From the NCBI GenBank assembly GCA_038501625.1, contig JAZAYU010000002.1, positions 15,213,702 to 15,277,701 of the forward strand: a stretch of DNA of 64,000 nt, given 5' to 3'. Position numbers and translations under genes: made by a program. Below the pieces are notes generated by a model. That model saw nothing but the letters and a program-made list of their open reading frames with translations, made no database searches and had not been told where the DNA came from. Positions 25,501 through 37,500 of the stretch are shown piece by piece; position 1 is the stretch's first letter, and each line of letters starts with the position of its first letter. The stretch is from Corbicula japonica (taxonomy: Eukaryota > Mollusca > Bivalvia > Venerida > Cyrenidae).

Positions 25501-28500
25501 AAATGCAAAAGTAATACCTTATTTTTGCATATTTTATTAATTTAAGAAGAAAATCAAACGATATTATTTTCTAGATTGATTACGTTGCTGACGTTGAACG
25601 CTGACGTTACTTAATAACGTCTTTAAAAATTTACGTAAAACAACGTAAACTCGAAAATATTAGTGTAGCATATGTTGGATAAGTGTTCAATAACTAAAAT
25701 TTATAGAAATTCAATAAACTTTAAAAGCGAATTATTCGAAAATGACGTTTATTTGGACAAAAAGCGTGTCCGAAAACTGGTCAATTTTATCGAAATGAAT
25801 ACATTTTTTTTCGTTCGGAAAGGCTGTTATACATCTATCATAGAAAATTGCATCATCCCAAACTGCTTGACAATTCAAAAACTTTTGGCAAAAAACATTG
25901 TGAAAAAACATGGAAGTTTCTCCTTGAAATCCTGTATAAACGTTATGGATAAAATAGAGAAAAGTGCGTTGGCTCATCAAGCCCTGCAGACCATTAAAAA
26001 GCTACAGGAAGCAATTTCAGTGCAATGGAATGAAAAACTACATTATTTCCATTAAATTTACATGAAATTTAAATTTTACAGAGATGTGAAAACGATCACA
26101 AATTATAGCCGATGCAATAATAATTAAATTGAGAATTGCTCTCTGAGTACAAGTGAGCTAAAATGTTATTATTTTTTAATCTGGTTAGGCAGACTTAAAT
26201 CTTTTGGTGTGCTTTAATAGAATATTGATTCTTCTTCATTTTAATTAACACTATTTTGAAAGATTCAATGAAATAATTTGAAAAATTAACATTTATCAAG
26301 TGTGCACTTAGAACTTTTGACTAGTGTAGAAATGTAAATATAAGACAAATAAAAATAGTTTTTAAAAATCATGTGGGGTTGCTAAGAATATCCACAAGTT
26401 ATTTTTGAAAAAAAGTGTTTTCATTAAAGCTCTATGTAGGGTCATTTATCAGCCAAACAATCATTGTTGATAATAGCGCGACCATGTTAAGCAGATTTAA
26501 TATGTTTGATATTGATTGTTATTAAACTGATAAAAGTGGCCGGGATTGTGAATCTTACTTGAGAGTGTCTGTACCAATTTTCTTCGCAGCTCATCTAAGT
26601 AATTGACCACCCTGGAATTGATGCAATATCTCTTATAGCCAGTATTCATATGGATGTTTTTTAAGTTAACCCATCAGTTGACATCATATTGATACCACAG
26701 GGCAGGGCTTTTTCAGCCTATCTCACGGGGCCGACATTCGGCCCCGTTCCCAATGCAAAATAGCGACCATTTTTCCCAATTTCAAGAAAAAAAATCCCAA
26801 ACTCGTAAATTTATTCCCATTTTGAACCGATTGCCTTAAAAAAATGATAAACGAGAAACTATAATATTGAGACTTTTCAAGCGCGAATCGTTTGTTTATC
26901 AGCGATCTGTGAAAACTTCTTTCTGTGAAAAATGTATGTACTGGTGTAAAAACCGATGTTTACCGTAACCCAAGTTGAAGATGGAGCGCGGCGCCCATGA
27001 TTCCAGATAACTTATATTATGGTCAAATTATGGTTTGAATATATAACAGAAATTATATTTTTTTATTTCGTTAACAAATGATTTTTTCGCGATAATCGTT
27101 CGACTGCGTACAAAACAGAAAGGATGAATCAAAAATTGTATGTGCAGTACCGGCTTTTATACTGACCCGCGAAAATTTAAAAATGTCGTATAATAGTAAA
27201 AACTATGCAAAAAGGCTGCGAAAAAAAGATGCCAAGGGTACTCCAAAACTAAACTCTCTGTGGAACAAAACATCAAATGTTTCAAAAGTTCTTTCCCAGT
27301 CAGTTGAAGCTTGCCAAGTTTCTAAGGATCAGATTATAAGTATCATGCATGAGTGTGAGGTGAAGATGGAAAAATCTGTCACCGAGGGTTAACTGTTTTG
27401 CGGGAACGAGGCTCTGCCGAGTTCCCGCCAAAACAGTTCACCCGAGGTGACAGATTTTTCTATCTTTACCAAATGTCTCGTGCAAGATACTTTTTCTTGC
27501 ATACCTTTTTTTTATTTATAACATTTCTGTGTATGTAGACAAACTAATTTATTTTCCTTATGTTCAAATATTGACATTTACGTAAACCTTTTTTTACAAT
27601 GACGTCACTAACTTGAATATATTACGTCAGATACTTGAAGACGTGACGTCACTCACGTGACTCATTCTACACGGGGGGGGGGGGTAGGATCGAAATTTCC
27701 TACACGGGTGAAAACACCGGATGACCTGATCTGGTATGCAAGAAGATGGCCATTCTACTGTATAAGTGATACATTTGTAAAGCTGTCAGAACAAACTCTG
27801 GAAGAGATTTGTAACATTTCCAGGGACACTAAAGCAAGGCAAATCAAGCTATATTGCAGATAAATGAATGTTGAAATTTCCCAATTTGGTTTGATTTGTT
27901 GATACTTTTTTTCCCAAATTTGACTATTTACCGCGTCAAAAATTCCCAATTTGGGCAGGGGCCTTTTTCCCAAAAACCCCTGAAAAAGCCCTGCAGGCGA
28001 ACCCCATTTTTCTCCCTAATTTTGTTTAAACTGGCCGACCTGAGGTAAAGAGTTTGGTTACACAGTAACAGTATATGGATGAATTCTGATTGGATGAACG
28101 ATAATGTAAGGATCCATTTTTAGCTGTGGAGTCTATCGTGTCACATATTTTTGCACCAGTTTGATTACATTTTAAATATCCACGGTAAATTATAGGACAG
28201 ATAAAAATAGCTACTATTTAAATGCTCGTCCAATTAGAATTCATGCCTATATACTTCAGTGTGGATTATGGATAGACTGATAACGGTCTCAATCAACAAA
28301 ACAAAAGCAATGTGTTTATCCAGTTTAGACCCTCTATTTTTGGGGGGTGGGAGGCCAGTATTTACAAAATTTGAAGAAAATAGGGTGTATCTTCAAACTT
28401 AAAAGCCCCTGTGCAGGGATTGAGCTAGGAGCAAATTTTAGGGAGAAGTGACTTCTCCCTCCTGGAAATTTAGGGAGAAGTTTTCAGAAACAGGGAGAAG

Positions 28501-31500
28501 TGACCAAGGCAGTCAGTCAGGTTTTTACCAAATAGCTCTTATTTTCTCTTATACATCCATACATATAATAAAACAACAATACTGATTATTTAATCTATTT
28601 TATTCTATAAAAAAATGACAATAATAAATATGGCAAGGTATTCCTGTGGCAGAAAATGTAAATTTGCCTTGGCACTTCGGACAGCAACCCCACTTTTTCC
28701 CACTGAACCTTGTCTAGCAGTCTGCATCTGTTGCTGGCAATTGCATCACCAACAGAGGTCTTGTGTTCTACAATATAAAAAAATACAGTTGTAAATATAT
28801 TGGAGGCCTGGATATCGGACACAAATCACAATGAATCCATTGATTTTATTTTAGCATCATAATTCACAAATGGAAATTCAGTCTGTCATTTTTCCTGAAA
28901 GTATTTTGGTGTTTTAGGGGAATTTAAAATCTTTTTAAATTAAAACTACTTTTGTGTGATTATTTTGTCATATTTTCTCGTAATAATCAATAATCACCTT
29001 TCTGTAATAATTTATTTTACTAGCCGACATCATCTGGGGGTGTCTTTCTTCGATCGAATCAGCAAACAAATCACACAAAAGCTCCATTGCATTATTAATT
29101 TCTCCCATTCGGCTCTGATCATAGACAATCATCTTAATCCAATTATCACCTCTTACAGGTTCTCAAAGTGCCATAAAACTCCTAGTTAACTGTCAAATTT
29201 ATTTTAACAAGCTGTCATTTTCAACATCCGGGTCACTTACACCATTATCGCTTATGTAACTTACAATAAGAAAATGCTGAATACTATCGAGCGATTTTAT
29301 TGGTTTATTCTGTATACACCAACCAATAAAAATCTCATTTTGTGAAGAATGATTAGGTAATCAGGTCGAAGTTGTTTATGACACGCGTTTGTCAATGAGT
29401 GAAAATTTGGGGGATTATTGGCAGATGTTTGATTGTTCCCTCAGGCAAATTCAACAGGAAATCAAGGGCGAAGTGAACTTCGCTTTCTCTGCAAATAAAG
29501 CGAAGTTAGGCTGATCTGGGCGCCTTCTTCGTCCGAATCGCCTTGATTCATGATCCCTGCTGTGATTGATGCTGTAAATTCAATAAATTGTGAAATAGCC
29601 TGCAGCTCATCCATTACTTTACAATATCCTATTTTTCTTGTAGCGCTCTTGGATCCCAATTTTTATGCCCCAATTTTTAAGTATTGATTACATATAACAG
29701 GTATTTCATAGGAAGAATGGGCATTTATCTCATTAATATCTATTCATCAAATTCACTGTGACCAGTTTAAATATGATCTGAGCATGTTTGACTCCTGCCA
29801 AGGTGCAAACAACTACCGCTAGTGAGGATACAATGTCAGTTTTTCCTTAACCATATTCACATACAGAACTAGTTAGCTGTGTTGGTTGGACAACACCTGA
29901 AGAATTGTTCTCTGGAGCAGATGATCACCTTATTCTGAAATGGAACTTGGTCAACAATGAAACCACATCTCTAGTCAAGCTACCAGATGATGTGTTCCCT
30001 ACAGATATGCACTGGTTTCCTAAAGCAGCAACTGGAGGAGGAAAGAAAACTGGATCAGATCTCTTTTGTCTAACATCAACAGATGGTAAAGTTTAAAGTT
30101 CTCTTTCAGTGGTCTAGAAATCAGTTTAAAAATACTATTTAATCACAGTCAATATACCTTAGGCTTAAATTTATGCACCTTTTTTGCTTTTATTCAATAA
30201 TTTTTTGATGTTATGATTTTAAGATTTCAATGGGGCCATGCTGAGCTCTGGAGTATCAGTAAAAAATGAAGTCAAGTAAAACATGTATTTTAATAGTTTA
30301 TCATTATCAGTACTATTGGCTGTCAGGGGCGTAGCTAGCCTATAAAAAATGTGGATTCAAAATAATCTAGGGGGGTCAGGGGGCATGCCCCCCCTGAAAA
30401 TTTTGAAATAAATGGTGCAATTTGGTGCGTTTTGGGGCCTCCGGAGAGCTTTCTTGACCAACGAAAATTCATTTATTTTAGCATAAAAATGGAGATGAAT
30501 AGCTTTACTTTCGTTTATTTCAACTAGTCTACATTTCACAGCAAATCTAACTTGCGGCCTTTGCTGGCCGCAAACTCGTTAATGATAATATCAATATCTA
30601 TTTCCATGTGTCTGTAGGCGTGCAACAGGGCTAGTCCAGACATCCGTTCTGTGAGCATCGTTGATCTCATGTAGTTTTTCAGGCGTCTCAGGTCAGAGAC
30701 CACTAAATAGTTTCCCATAGACTTACATTATAAGATTTGGTCCTCCTGTGATTTTATTTACACGACTTGTTCCAAAACTACCCCAGATTTGCATAGTGGC
30801 ACTCTTGGGAAATGCAAAAATGACCAAGAATTGGTGCCTTCACCAACTCATTCTCTCAGCATTTTAAACCGAAAGTAACCACCCCCAGAATGTAAACAAA
30901 TCTCTAACCCAAAATAAGGAAAGTACCAAATTATTTAAAGTGACACAAATCACCTTTCAAACAGTGTTTTAAATAATCATTTTTATTTTTAAGTATATAA
31001 TTAAAGTCATTTTACATTTTTGAAAACAAAAAATTATTTCTATTCTCTATAGTTTTGGCCAATGAATCTTTGAAAATAAATTAAGCCCGAATCGTCCCTA
31101 GACAAAATTGTCCAATCCGCGACAGGCTTTTCTATTTACTGTCCTCTGACCTTAAGGGGATTTTCAAATTAAAGAATTTCATTTTCTTTTATTTTTAATT
31201 CATACTTAGTCATAACAGCACACAATTACAATGTTTACTATTATGTTGGTTTAAATACATGGGCACTATGACCAGACAAGTAATGCCTATCACACTTGTT
31301 CTTTAAAAAATTGCATGATTTTCAGTTTTAGAAATGCCTAACCAGAAATGTTCTTTCACCACATGTAATTTGCATATAAAGTAATTAATGTATTCACTAC
31401 ATGATGTGTTTTTTATTGCTTTTGAAGAAAAATGCAGTTTTCCACAAATTTTATATTATTAAAACACTTATTTATGGGTTTCAATTACCCCACCCCCTTA

Positions 31501-34500
31501 AAATACAACATTTCCACCAATTTTAACACATTAAAATGTTTTACAGGATATATAATTTAATAAATCAAGTTATTTTACCATATATTTCATAAAAAACATA
31601 GTATGCATTGAAAGGAATGATCAACATGAGCCTGCTTTTCACATTTCATGACAGATAGAGGCTAGATCTGGTACAGGAGAACTTAATTTTGGAACCTTTT
31701 TGACATAACATGCCATCTTTTAGCCTTATTTTCTGGAATTTCTTAGTGATTATGCTCATGATTTGACACAAATCATGTAAAGAGTGTTTCATTCTGTGAT
31801 ATAAACCTATGTCTTGAAATATAATTCATGACTCACAGAGAAATATAACAATTTATATGAAAAATATACCATATTTTGACTAAATTGAAGAAAATAAAAT
31901 ATACAAAAATAATAATAAGGCTGAAATACCCCCAAAATATGCATTTTATTGATAAAACAAACTTCAAGAAGCTCATTCCAATCAAAATCCACATTACCAT
32001 GACTACTTTCAGTGAATAAAGGGACCAAATGTTAGAATTTAATCAATTTTGCATATTCAAGGGAGGTAATCACAATAATGGAAAGACAGTTATCTGTTGT
32101 TTACTAATTCATTGTGGTTCATAACCTTGCTAATTTGAATGTTTTTAAACATTACAACTGAAATACAACTTAAATTAGATTTAGTTCACTATATTTGAAG
32201 AAAGAGATAAAAATCTAAACACTAGTGGGGTGACAAATGCATTATAAAAATACTTCACCCCTGCATTCTTTCAAGTTCCATCATTTTAAAAGAGCTCAGA
32301 AACCATGAAAACTAAACAAAATAAAGCTGGAAGCAGTCTGTTTGTTTTAAACTATTATGAAAGATGTTTTTGGGCCAAAATGCTGCAAAATTTACAAAAA
32401 TGCTGCCTCAGATATTCAATGTGACTTGTTGGGAAAAAATTTTTGAAAGGCATCTTCTCGCGACATAATATTTATCGCAAAAAGTAATAAAATCATTTCG
32501 ACAAAATCTTTTCGTGCAAAATGCATTCCAAAACATTCGCGAAAAATGCCGGAAACATTTTTACATGCAGAATCCTTGAACACATAGAAAACTATAAAAC
32601 CACATGTGATGTTGACCACTATTATTTGTTTGGCACCAAAATTCCTACCCACATGATACTAATATTACTCAATGTGCATTTGTATGAAATCTTTATATAA
32701 TACATGAGCCATTTTCCCTTAATTATGGTACATGTTCTATTAATCTACAAGTTTTAAGCAATAAAATATGCAGAAAACCCTTACTAGTGCTCCTTCTAGT
32801 ACTAATCAAGCATTGTTTACATCCAGGCTTTAGGTCAGAGACCACTAAATAGTTTCCCATAGACTTACATTATAAGATTTGGTCCTCCTGTGATTTTATT
32901 TACACGACTTGTTCCAAAACTACCCCAGATTTGCATAGTGGCACTCTTGGGAAATGCAAAAATGACCAAGAATTGGTGCCTTCACCAACTCATTCTCTCA
33001 GCATTTTAAACCGAAAGTAACCACCCCCAGAATGTAAACAAATCTCTAACCCAAAATAAGGAAAGTACCAAATTATTTAAAGTGACACAAATCACCTTTC
33101 AAACAGTGTTTTAAATAATCATTTTTATTTTTAAGTATATAATTAAAGTCATTTTACATTTTTGAAAACAAAAAATTATTTCTATTCTCTATAGTTTTGG
33201 CCAATGAATCTTTGAAAATAAATTAAGCCCGAATCGTCCCTAGACAAAATTGTCCAATCCGCGACAGGCTTTTCTATTTACTGTCCTCTGACCTCTCATG
33301 ATACTAAACTGCCTCTCGGCGGTAGCGGTAGACACTGGCATCGTAGTTAGTACAACTAGACAGGTGAAGATGTCTGGATACAGAGTCTTGTTCGTAGCCT
33401 TCAATGTGTCAGTAAGATTTGAGGGTTTTGTCCCCTCCAGCTCCCATCTTACTTTCCATCGAGAAACCTCATTTCGGAAGGCTTCCCGATCCCCACTGAG
33501 GTCACTCTCATACTCCTGGAAGATGGAATCCTCGTGATCTCGGCTGAGCTCAGGAAGAAGGCTTGGGATGAGATATTGAGCCTTAAACCTCTCATTGCTG
33601 GATACAAGACGGTCTTCTAGTTCCACAACTAGATGATCAAGAAATGGATAGAACAATGCTCTTTTCCAGTATTCCGAAACAGAGTCAGCAGGCACGTTGC
33701 CACGGTGCTGTTGGGGTCGAGCTGTTCTAGGCTTTGAAGGCTCGACTCCTTGGTCTTCTGCCATGGCAACTGCTTTGTCGTGAAGCCCATCCCACACAGC
33801 ATCATCGGCTCTCTCTGCACAAAATGTGGCTATAAGAACTCGACTCTCCTTGGCTGCTTCGATCAAGTCGATATTCTGCTTCTGTAGCAGCTTGTTTAGA
33901 GGCATAACACCCTGGAGGACGAATTCAACCACAACTAGAGAGATGATGAAGTCGAACCCAAGGATACTGCATCTGTAGCTCCGTGCTTTTGAGTCTCCCT
34001 CTCGTTCTAGCACCTCCAGTGCACTTACAATTGATGTGTATGCAGCTTTGAAAGTGTAAAGTGCGTCAGCCCGACTAGCCCATCGCGTCTCACACAGACT
34101 TTGAAGACATGTTCTCTTCCGCATCTCTTCCTGTGCCACGGGATCGTTGCCAAGCTCCTCTTTGAAAGCTAAAAGACGTTTGGCAGAGTACTTGAAAGCA
34201 AATCCGATTTGTTGTACTGTGTCCAACAAGTTTCTGACGAGTGCCTCTTTACAGGCATGCACAATTGACAAATTAAGGCTATGGGCTTTGCAGTGCACAT
34301 ACATTGCTTGGGGAACTACTTGCTGGACCCGAGCTTGCACACCTCGATGACAACCAGACATATTACTGGCCCCTTCATACCCTTGTCCCCTCATCTTGGA
34401 GATGTCTAATCCTGCGTCCCGCTGCCCCTCAATAAACTAGTTAAAAAGAGCCTCTCCTGTTGTAGATTCTGCTTGCACAAAGCCCACAAAGTCTTCACGC

Positions 34501-37500
34501 ACGTCCTGTTCAGTTTCAGAATAATATCTTACACACATAGCAATTTGTTCCATAGTGCTCGCGTCAGTAGCTTCATCTGCAAGAAATGAATAACAAATAG
34601 CATCGTTGCACTGCTGAACTATCTTGCCTTTTATGTTATTTCCCAACAAAGTGATTAATTCATTTTGGATCATAGGCGAAGTGTAAGTAACCTTAGATTT
34701 AGAGGACAGGTGTGTTTTCAGGATTTCATCCCTGTTGGCCTTGTCTTTCAACAGGACAGTAAAGTTACTATTGTTGTCATCATGACCTCTAAGTGGAATA
34801 TTTTGTCGACCGCACAGAATGATGACCTCTATAACAGATCTAAGCACCTGTCTATTTTTAGCAACAGTTTCGACTTTGTTTCTCGACAGTTGTGCTGTAA
34901 TGCTTGCTTGTTTCCCTTAGATGATTTTCATAAAACTACTAGCACTAGCGCAGCAGCTATGATGACTCAAACCAGGCTCGGTATGTCTCTTGATGTACTT
35001 TCCAAGATTAGACCATTTTGATACTGGGGTTTTGATGAATGTTTTCTCCTTTGGAGATGAAGCACCAAACAAAATACAGGGAGCACAATACACTGAATTC
35101 TCGGAAACTGAATATCGAAGCCAGTCATACTTCTCTAGCCAATCTACCGAGAACTGACGCTTCGTTCCATACTCAATACTGAAATAATAAAATAAAGAAA
35201 TAGTGTATGAACTTGAAATGGAACAATTTTGCAACCAAATACGTAGAAATCCGGAAAGCAGGGAAGCAAATGATTCCCTTTTAATAGTATATTTCTAGTA
35301 TCTTACTAGTATACTTATGATACTGGTACTTCAATAACGTTATCAGATATATGAGTATATTCACTATACTTTATTCGTCTTAATTATATAGTAAACATGT
35401 CATAGCGCGCTAATATAATTATAATGGAACCAAACATCGAACAAGTGGAAGAAGCAGTATATTATTTAATATGGGTTTACAATCGAGTGGTAAGAGACGG
35501 GCTTGCGTCTATTTTCCCACATGTACCACTCACAAAAAGACCTCAACATAAACCATCGATTTTGAGACGTCGGGACTGTTTAGAGATTTTAACGGTATTT
35601 TTCTATACAATACTGGTTGACTAAACTACAATTTTCTATTGATCTGCAACCGTTATAACTTCACATCTTTAAATCAAATGAATCAGAATCAGTTTACCTT
35701 GACGGAAACTTAAAAGTTTTGGCCCATTCTTTGTTGTTTTGCAGCACTTTCACTTTTATCGAGTCATCTGAAGCCTTTGTTAACCTTGCTGGATCAGGAT
35801 ACAAGTCATCGGGTCTGTACGCAATCCCCACGAGCTCATCTTTATCTAAAGTCATAGGTTCAGGACCCTCCTTCACACCAGACGTACCGGGCGCTATAAA
35901 TATACATATGGAATACATATGACGATACTTGGACAAGTGTTAGAATTTTTGGTGCATAAAATTGACTATAGAATCAATTTGATTTCGAATATTTAAAGCA
36001 TGGATTGCAATGAATGTAATGTAAAAGTTTGAAATCATACTGTCCTTGAATCTTGAAAAGTTTAAACAAAATTAAAAGTTACAATTGTTGTCATCATTAA
36101 CTATACATGTATAACTTAACATGTACTGACTATTGTTTGTAGCTTTTTATTATGCTCCCCCCGAAATTCGGGGGAGCATATAGTTGTCGCTTTGTCCGTC
36201 CGTCCGTCCCGTTCGTCCGTCCATTCGTCCGTCCGTTCGTCCGTCCGTCATAATATTGTCCGGACAATTACACAAAAACTATGAGAGGTATCAAGACTAA
36301 ACTTCATAGGTAGTTAGATCTCGTTGAGGAGCAGTGCAGTGCACAAGAACTATAACTCTTGCTTTATTCATTTTTGAGTTATTGCCCTTTGAAATTTCTC
36401 ATACTTACTTTTTGTCCGGGGCATATCTCACAAAGTATAAGAGTTATGAAGTTGAAACTTCATAAGTAGATAGATCTCAATGAGGAGCAGTGCAGTGAAC
36501 AAGAACCATAACTCTTGCTTTATTCATTTTTGAGTTATTGCCCTTTGAAATTTCTCATACTTACTTTTTGTCCGAGGCATATCTCACAAAGTATAAGAGT
36601 TATGAAGTTGAAACTTCATAAGTAGATAGATCTCAATGAGGAGCAGTGCAGTGCACAAGAACCATAACTCTTGCTTTATTCATTTTTGAGTTATTGCCCT
36701 TTCAAATTTCTCATACTTACTTTTTGTCTGGGGCATATCTCACAAAGTATAAGAGTTATGAAGTTGAACCTTCATAACTAGATAGATCTCAGGGAGGAGC
36801 AGTGCAGTGCACAAGAACCATAACTCTTGCTTTATTCATTTTTGAGTTATTGCCCTTTGAAATTTTTCATACTTACTTTTTGTCCGGGGCATATCTCACA
36901 AAGTATAAGAGTTATGAAGTTGAAACTTCATAAGTAGATAGATCTCAATGATGAGCAGTGCAGTGCATAAGAACCATAACTCTTGCTTTTATTGATTTTT
37001 GATTTATTGCCCTTTGAAATTTCTCTTACTTATTTTTTGTCCAGGGCATATCACACAAAGTATAAGAGTTATGAGTTATAAGTAGAATGAATTCGTTGAG
37101 GAGCAGTGCAGCACACAAGAACCATAACTCTTGCTTTATTCATTATAGAGTTAATGCCCTTTGAAATTTACCATACTTACTTTTTGTCCGGGGCATATCT
37201 CACAAAGTATAAGAGTTAGGAAGTTGAAACTTCATAAGTAGATAGATCTCAATGAGGCGCAGTGCAGTGCACAAGAACCATAAATCTTGCTTTATTGATT
37301 TTTTATTTATTTCCCTTTGAAATTTCTCTTACTTAGTTTTATCTGGTGCATATCTCACAAAGTATAAAAGTTTCTGAACTTGAAACTTCATAAGTAGAAT
37401 GATCTCAATGCGGAGCAGTGCAATGCACAAGAACCATAACTCTTGCTTTATTCATTTTTGAGTTAGTGCCCTTTGAAATTTCTCATTTTTTGTCTTATTT

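Larger units (their letters stand above)
22602..29860 (+). other. IFT80: U12-type AT-AC intron, IFT80 intron 1
   Basis: Exon 1 ends ...CCAAAGC at 22601 and the intron opens ATATCCTTT, the minor-spliceosome donor consensus. It closes with the branch-site consensus TTTTCCTTAAC at 29841-29851 and a terminal AC at 29859-29860, about ten bases from the branch adenosine. Splicing gives ...[14 protein letters not shown]; human has [14 protein letters not shown]. No GT-AG pair gives this frame: the only nearby donor, at 22618, leaves phase 2, while the downstream exon read from the next AG needs phase 1. The intron holds a mariner-like element, a hAT-like element and a short inverted repeat. Confidence 0.93.
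30690..33294. mobile_element. 2605-base element with 463-base direct terminal repeats, unclassified
   Basis: It splits the hAT transposase between the Met and Arg codons of its FSIM-RRLK stretch, and the flanking hAT codons rejoin exactly when it is removed. A CTC triplet flanks both sides, a 3-base target duplication. The ends are AGGTCAGAG and CTCTGACCT. The 463-base repeats look identical, which implies a recent event. The internal 1679 bases (31153-32831) hold no recognisable protein, primer-binding site or polypurine tract. The boundaries are not TG...CA, so this is not a standard LTR element. Alternatives are a non-autonomous LTR-like relic or two copies of a 463-base DNA element enclosing cargo. 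Confidence 0.75.

Noticed and set aside
30690..33294. Calling the nested element an LTR retrotransposon
   Set aside because: Direct repeats fit, but the ends, 3-base target site and lack of primer-binding and polypurine sites do not.
33298..33537. Plus-strand frames opposite the hAT transposase (also 34147-34350, 34665-35021)
   Set aside because: They are antisense shadows of the transposase reading frame.
36265..37490. Regularly repeated units that might suggest a CRISPR array
   Set aside because: Units are about 156 bases, imperfect and contiguous without unique spacers, in a eukaryotic genome.
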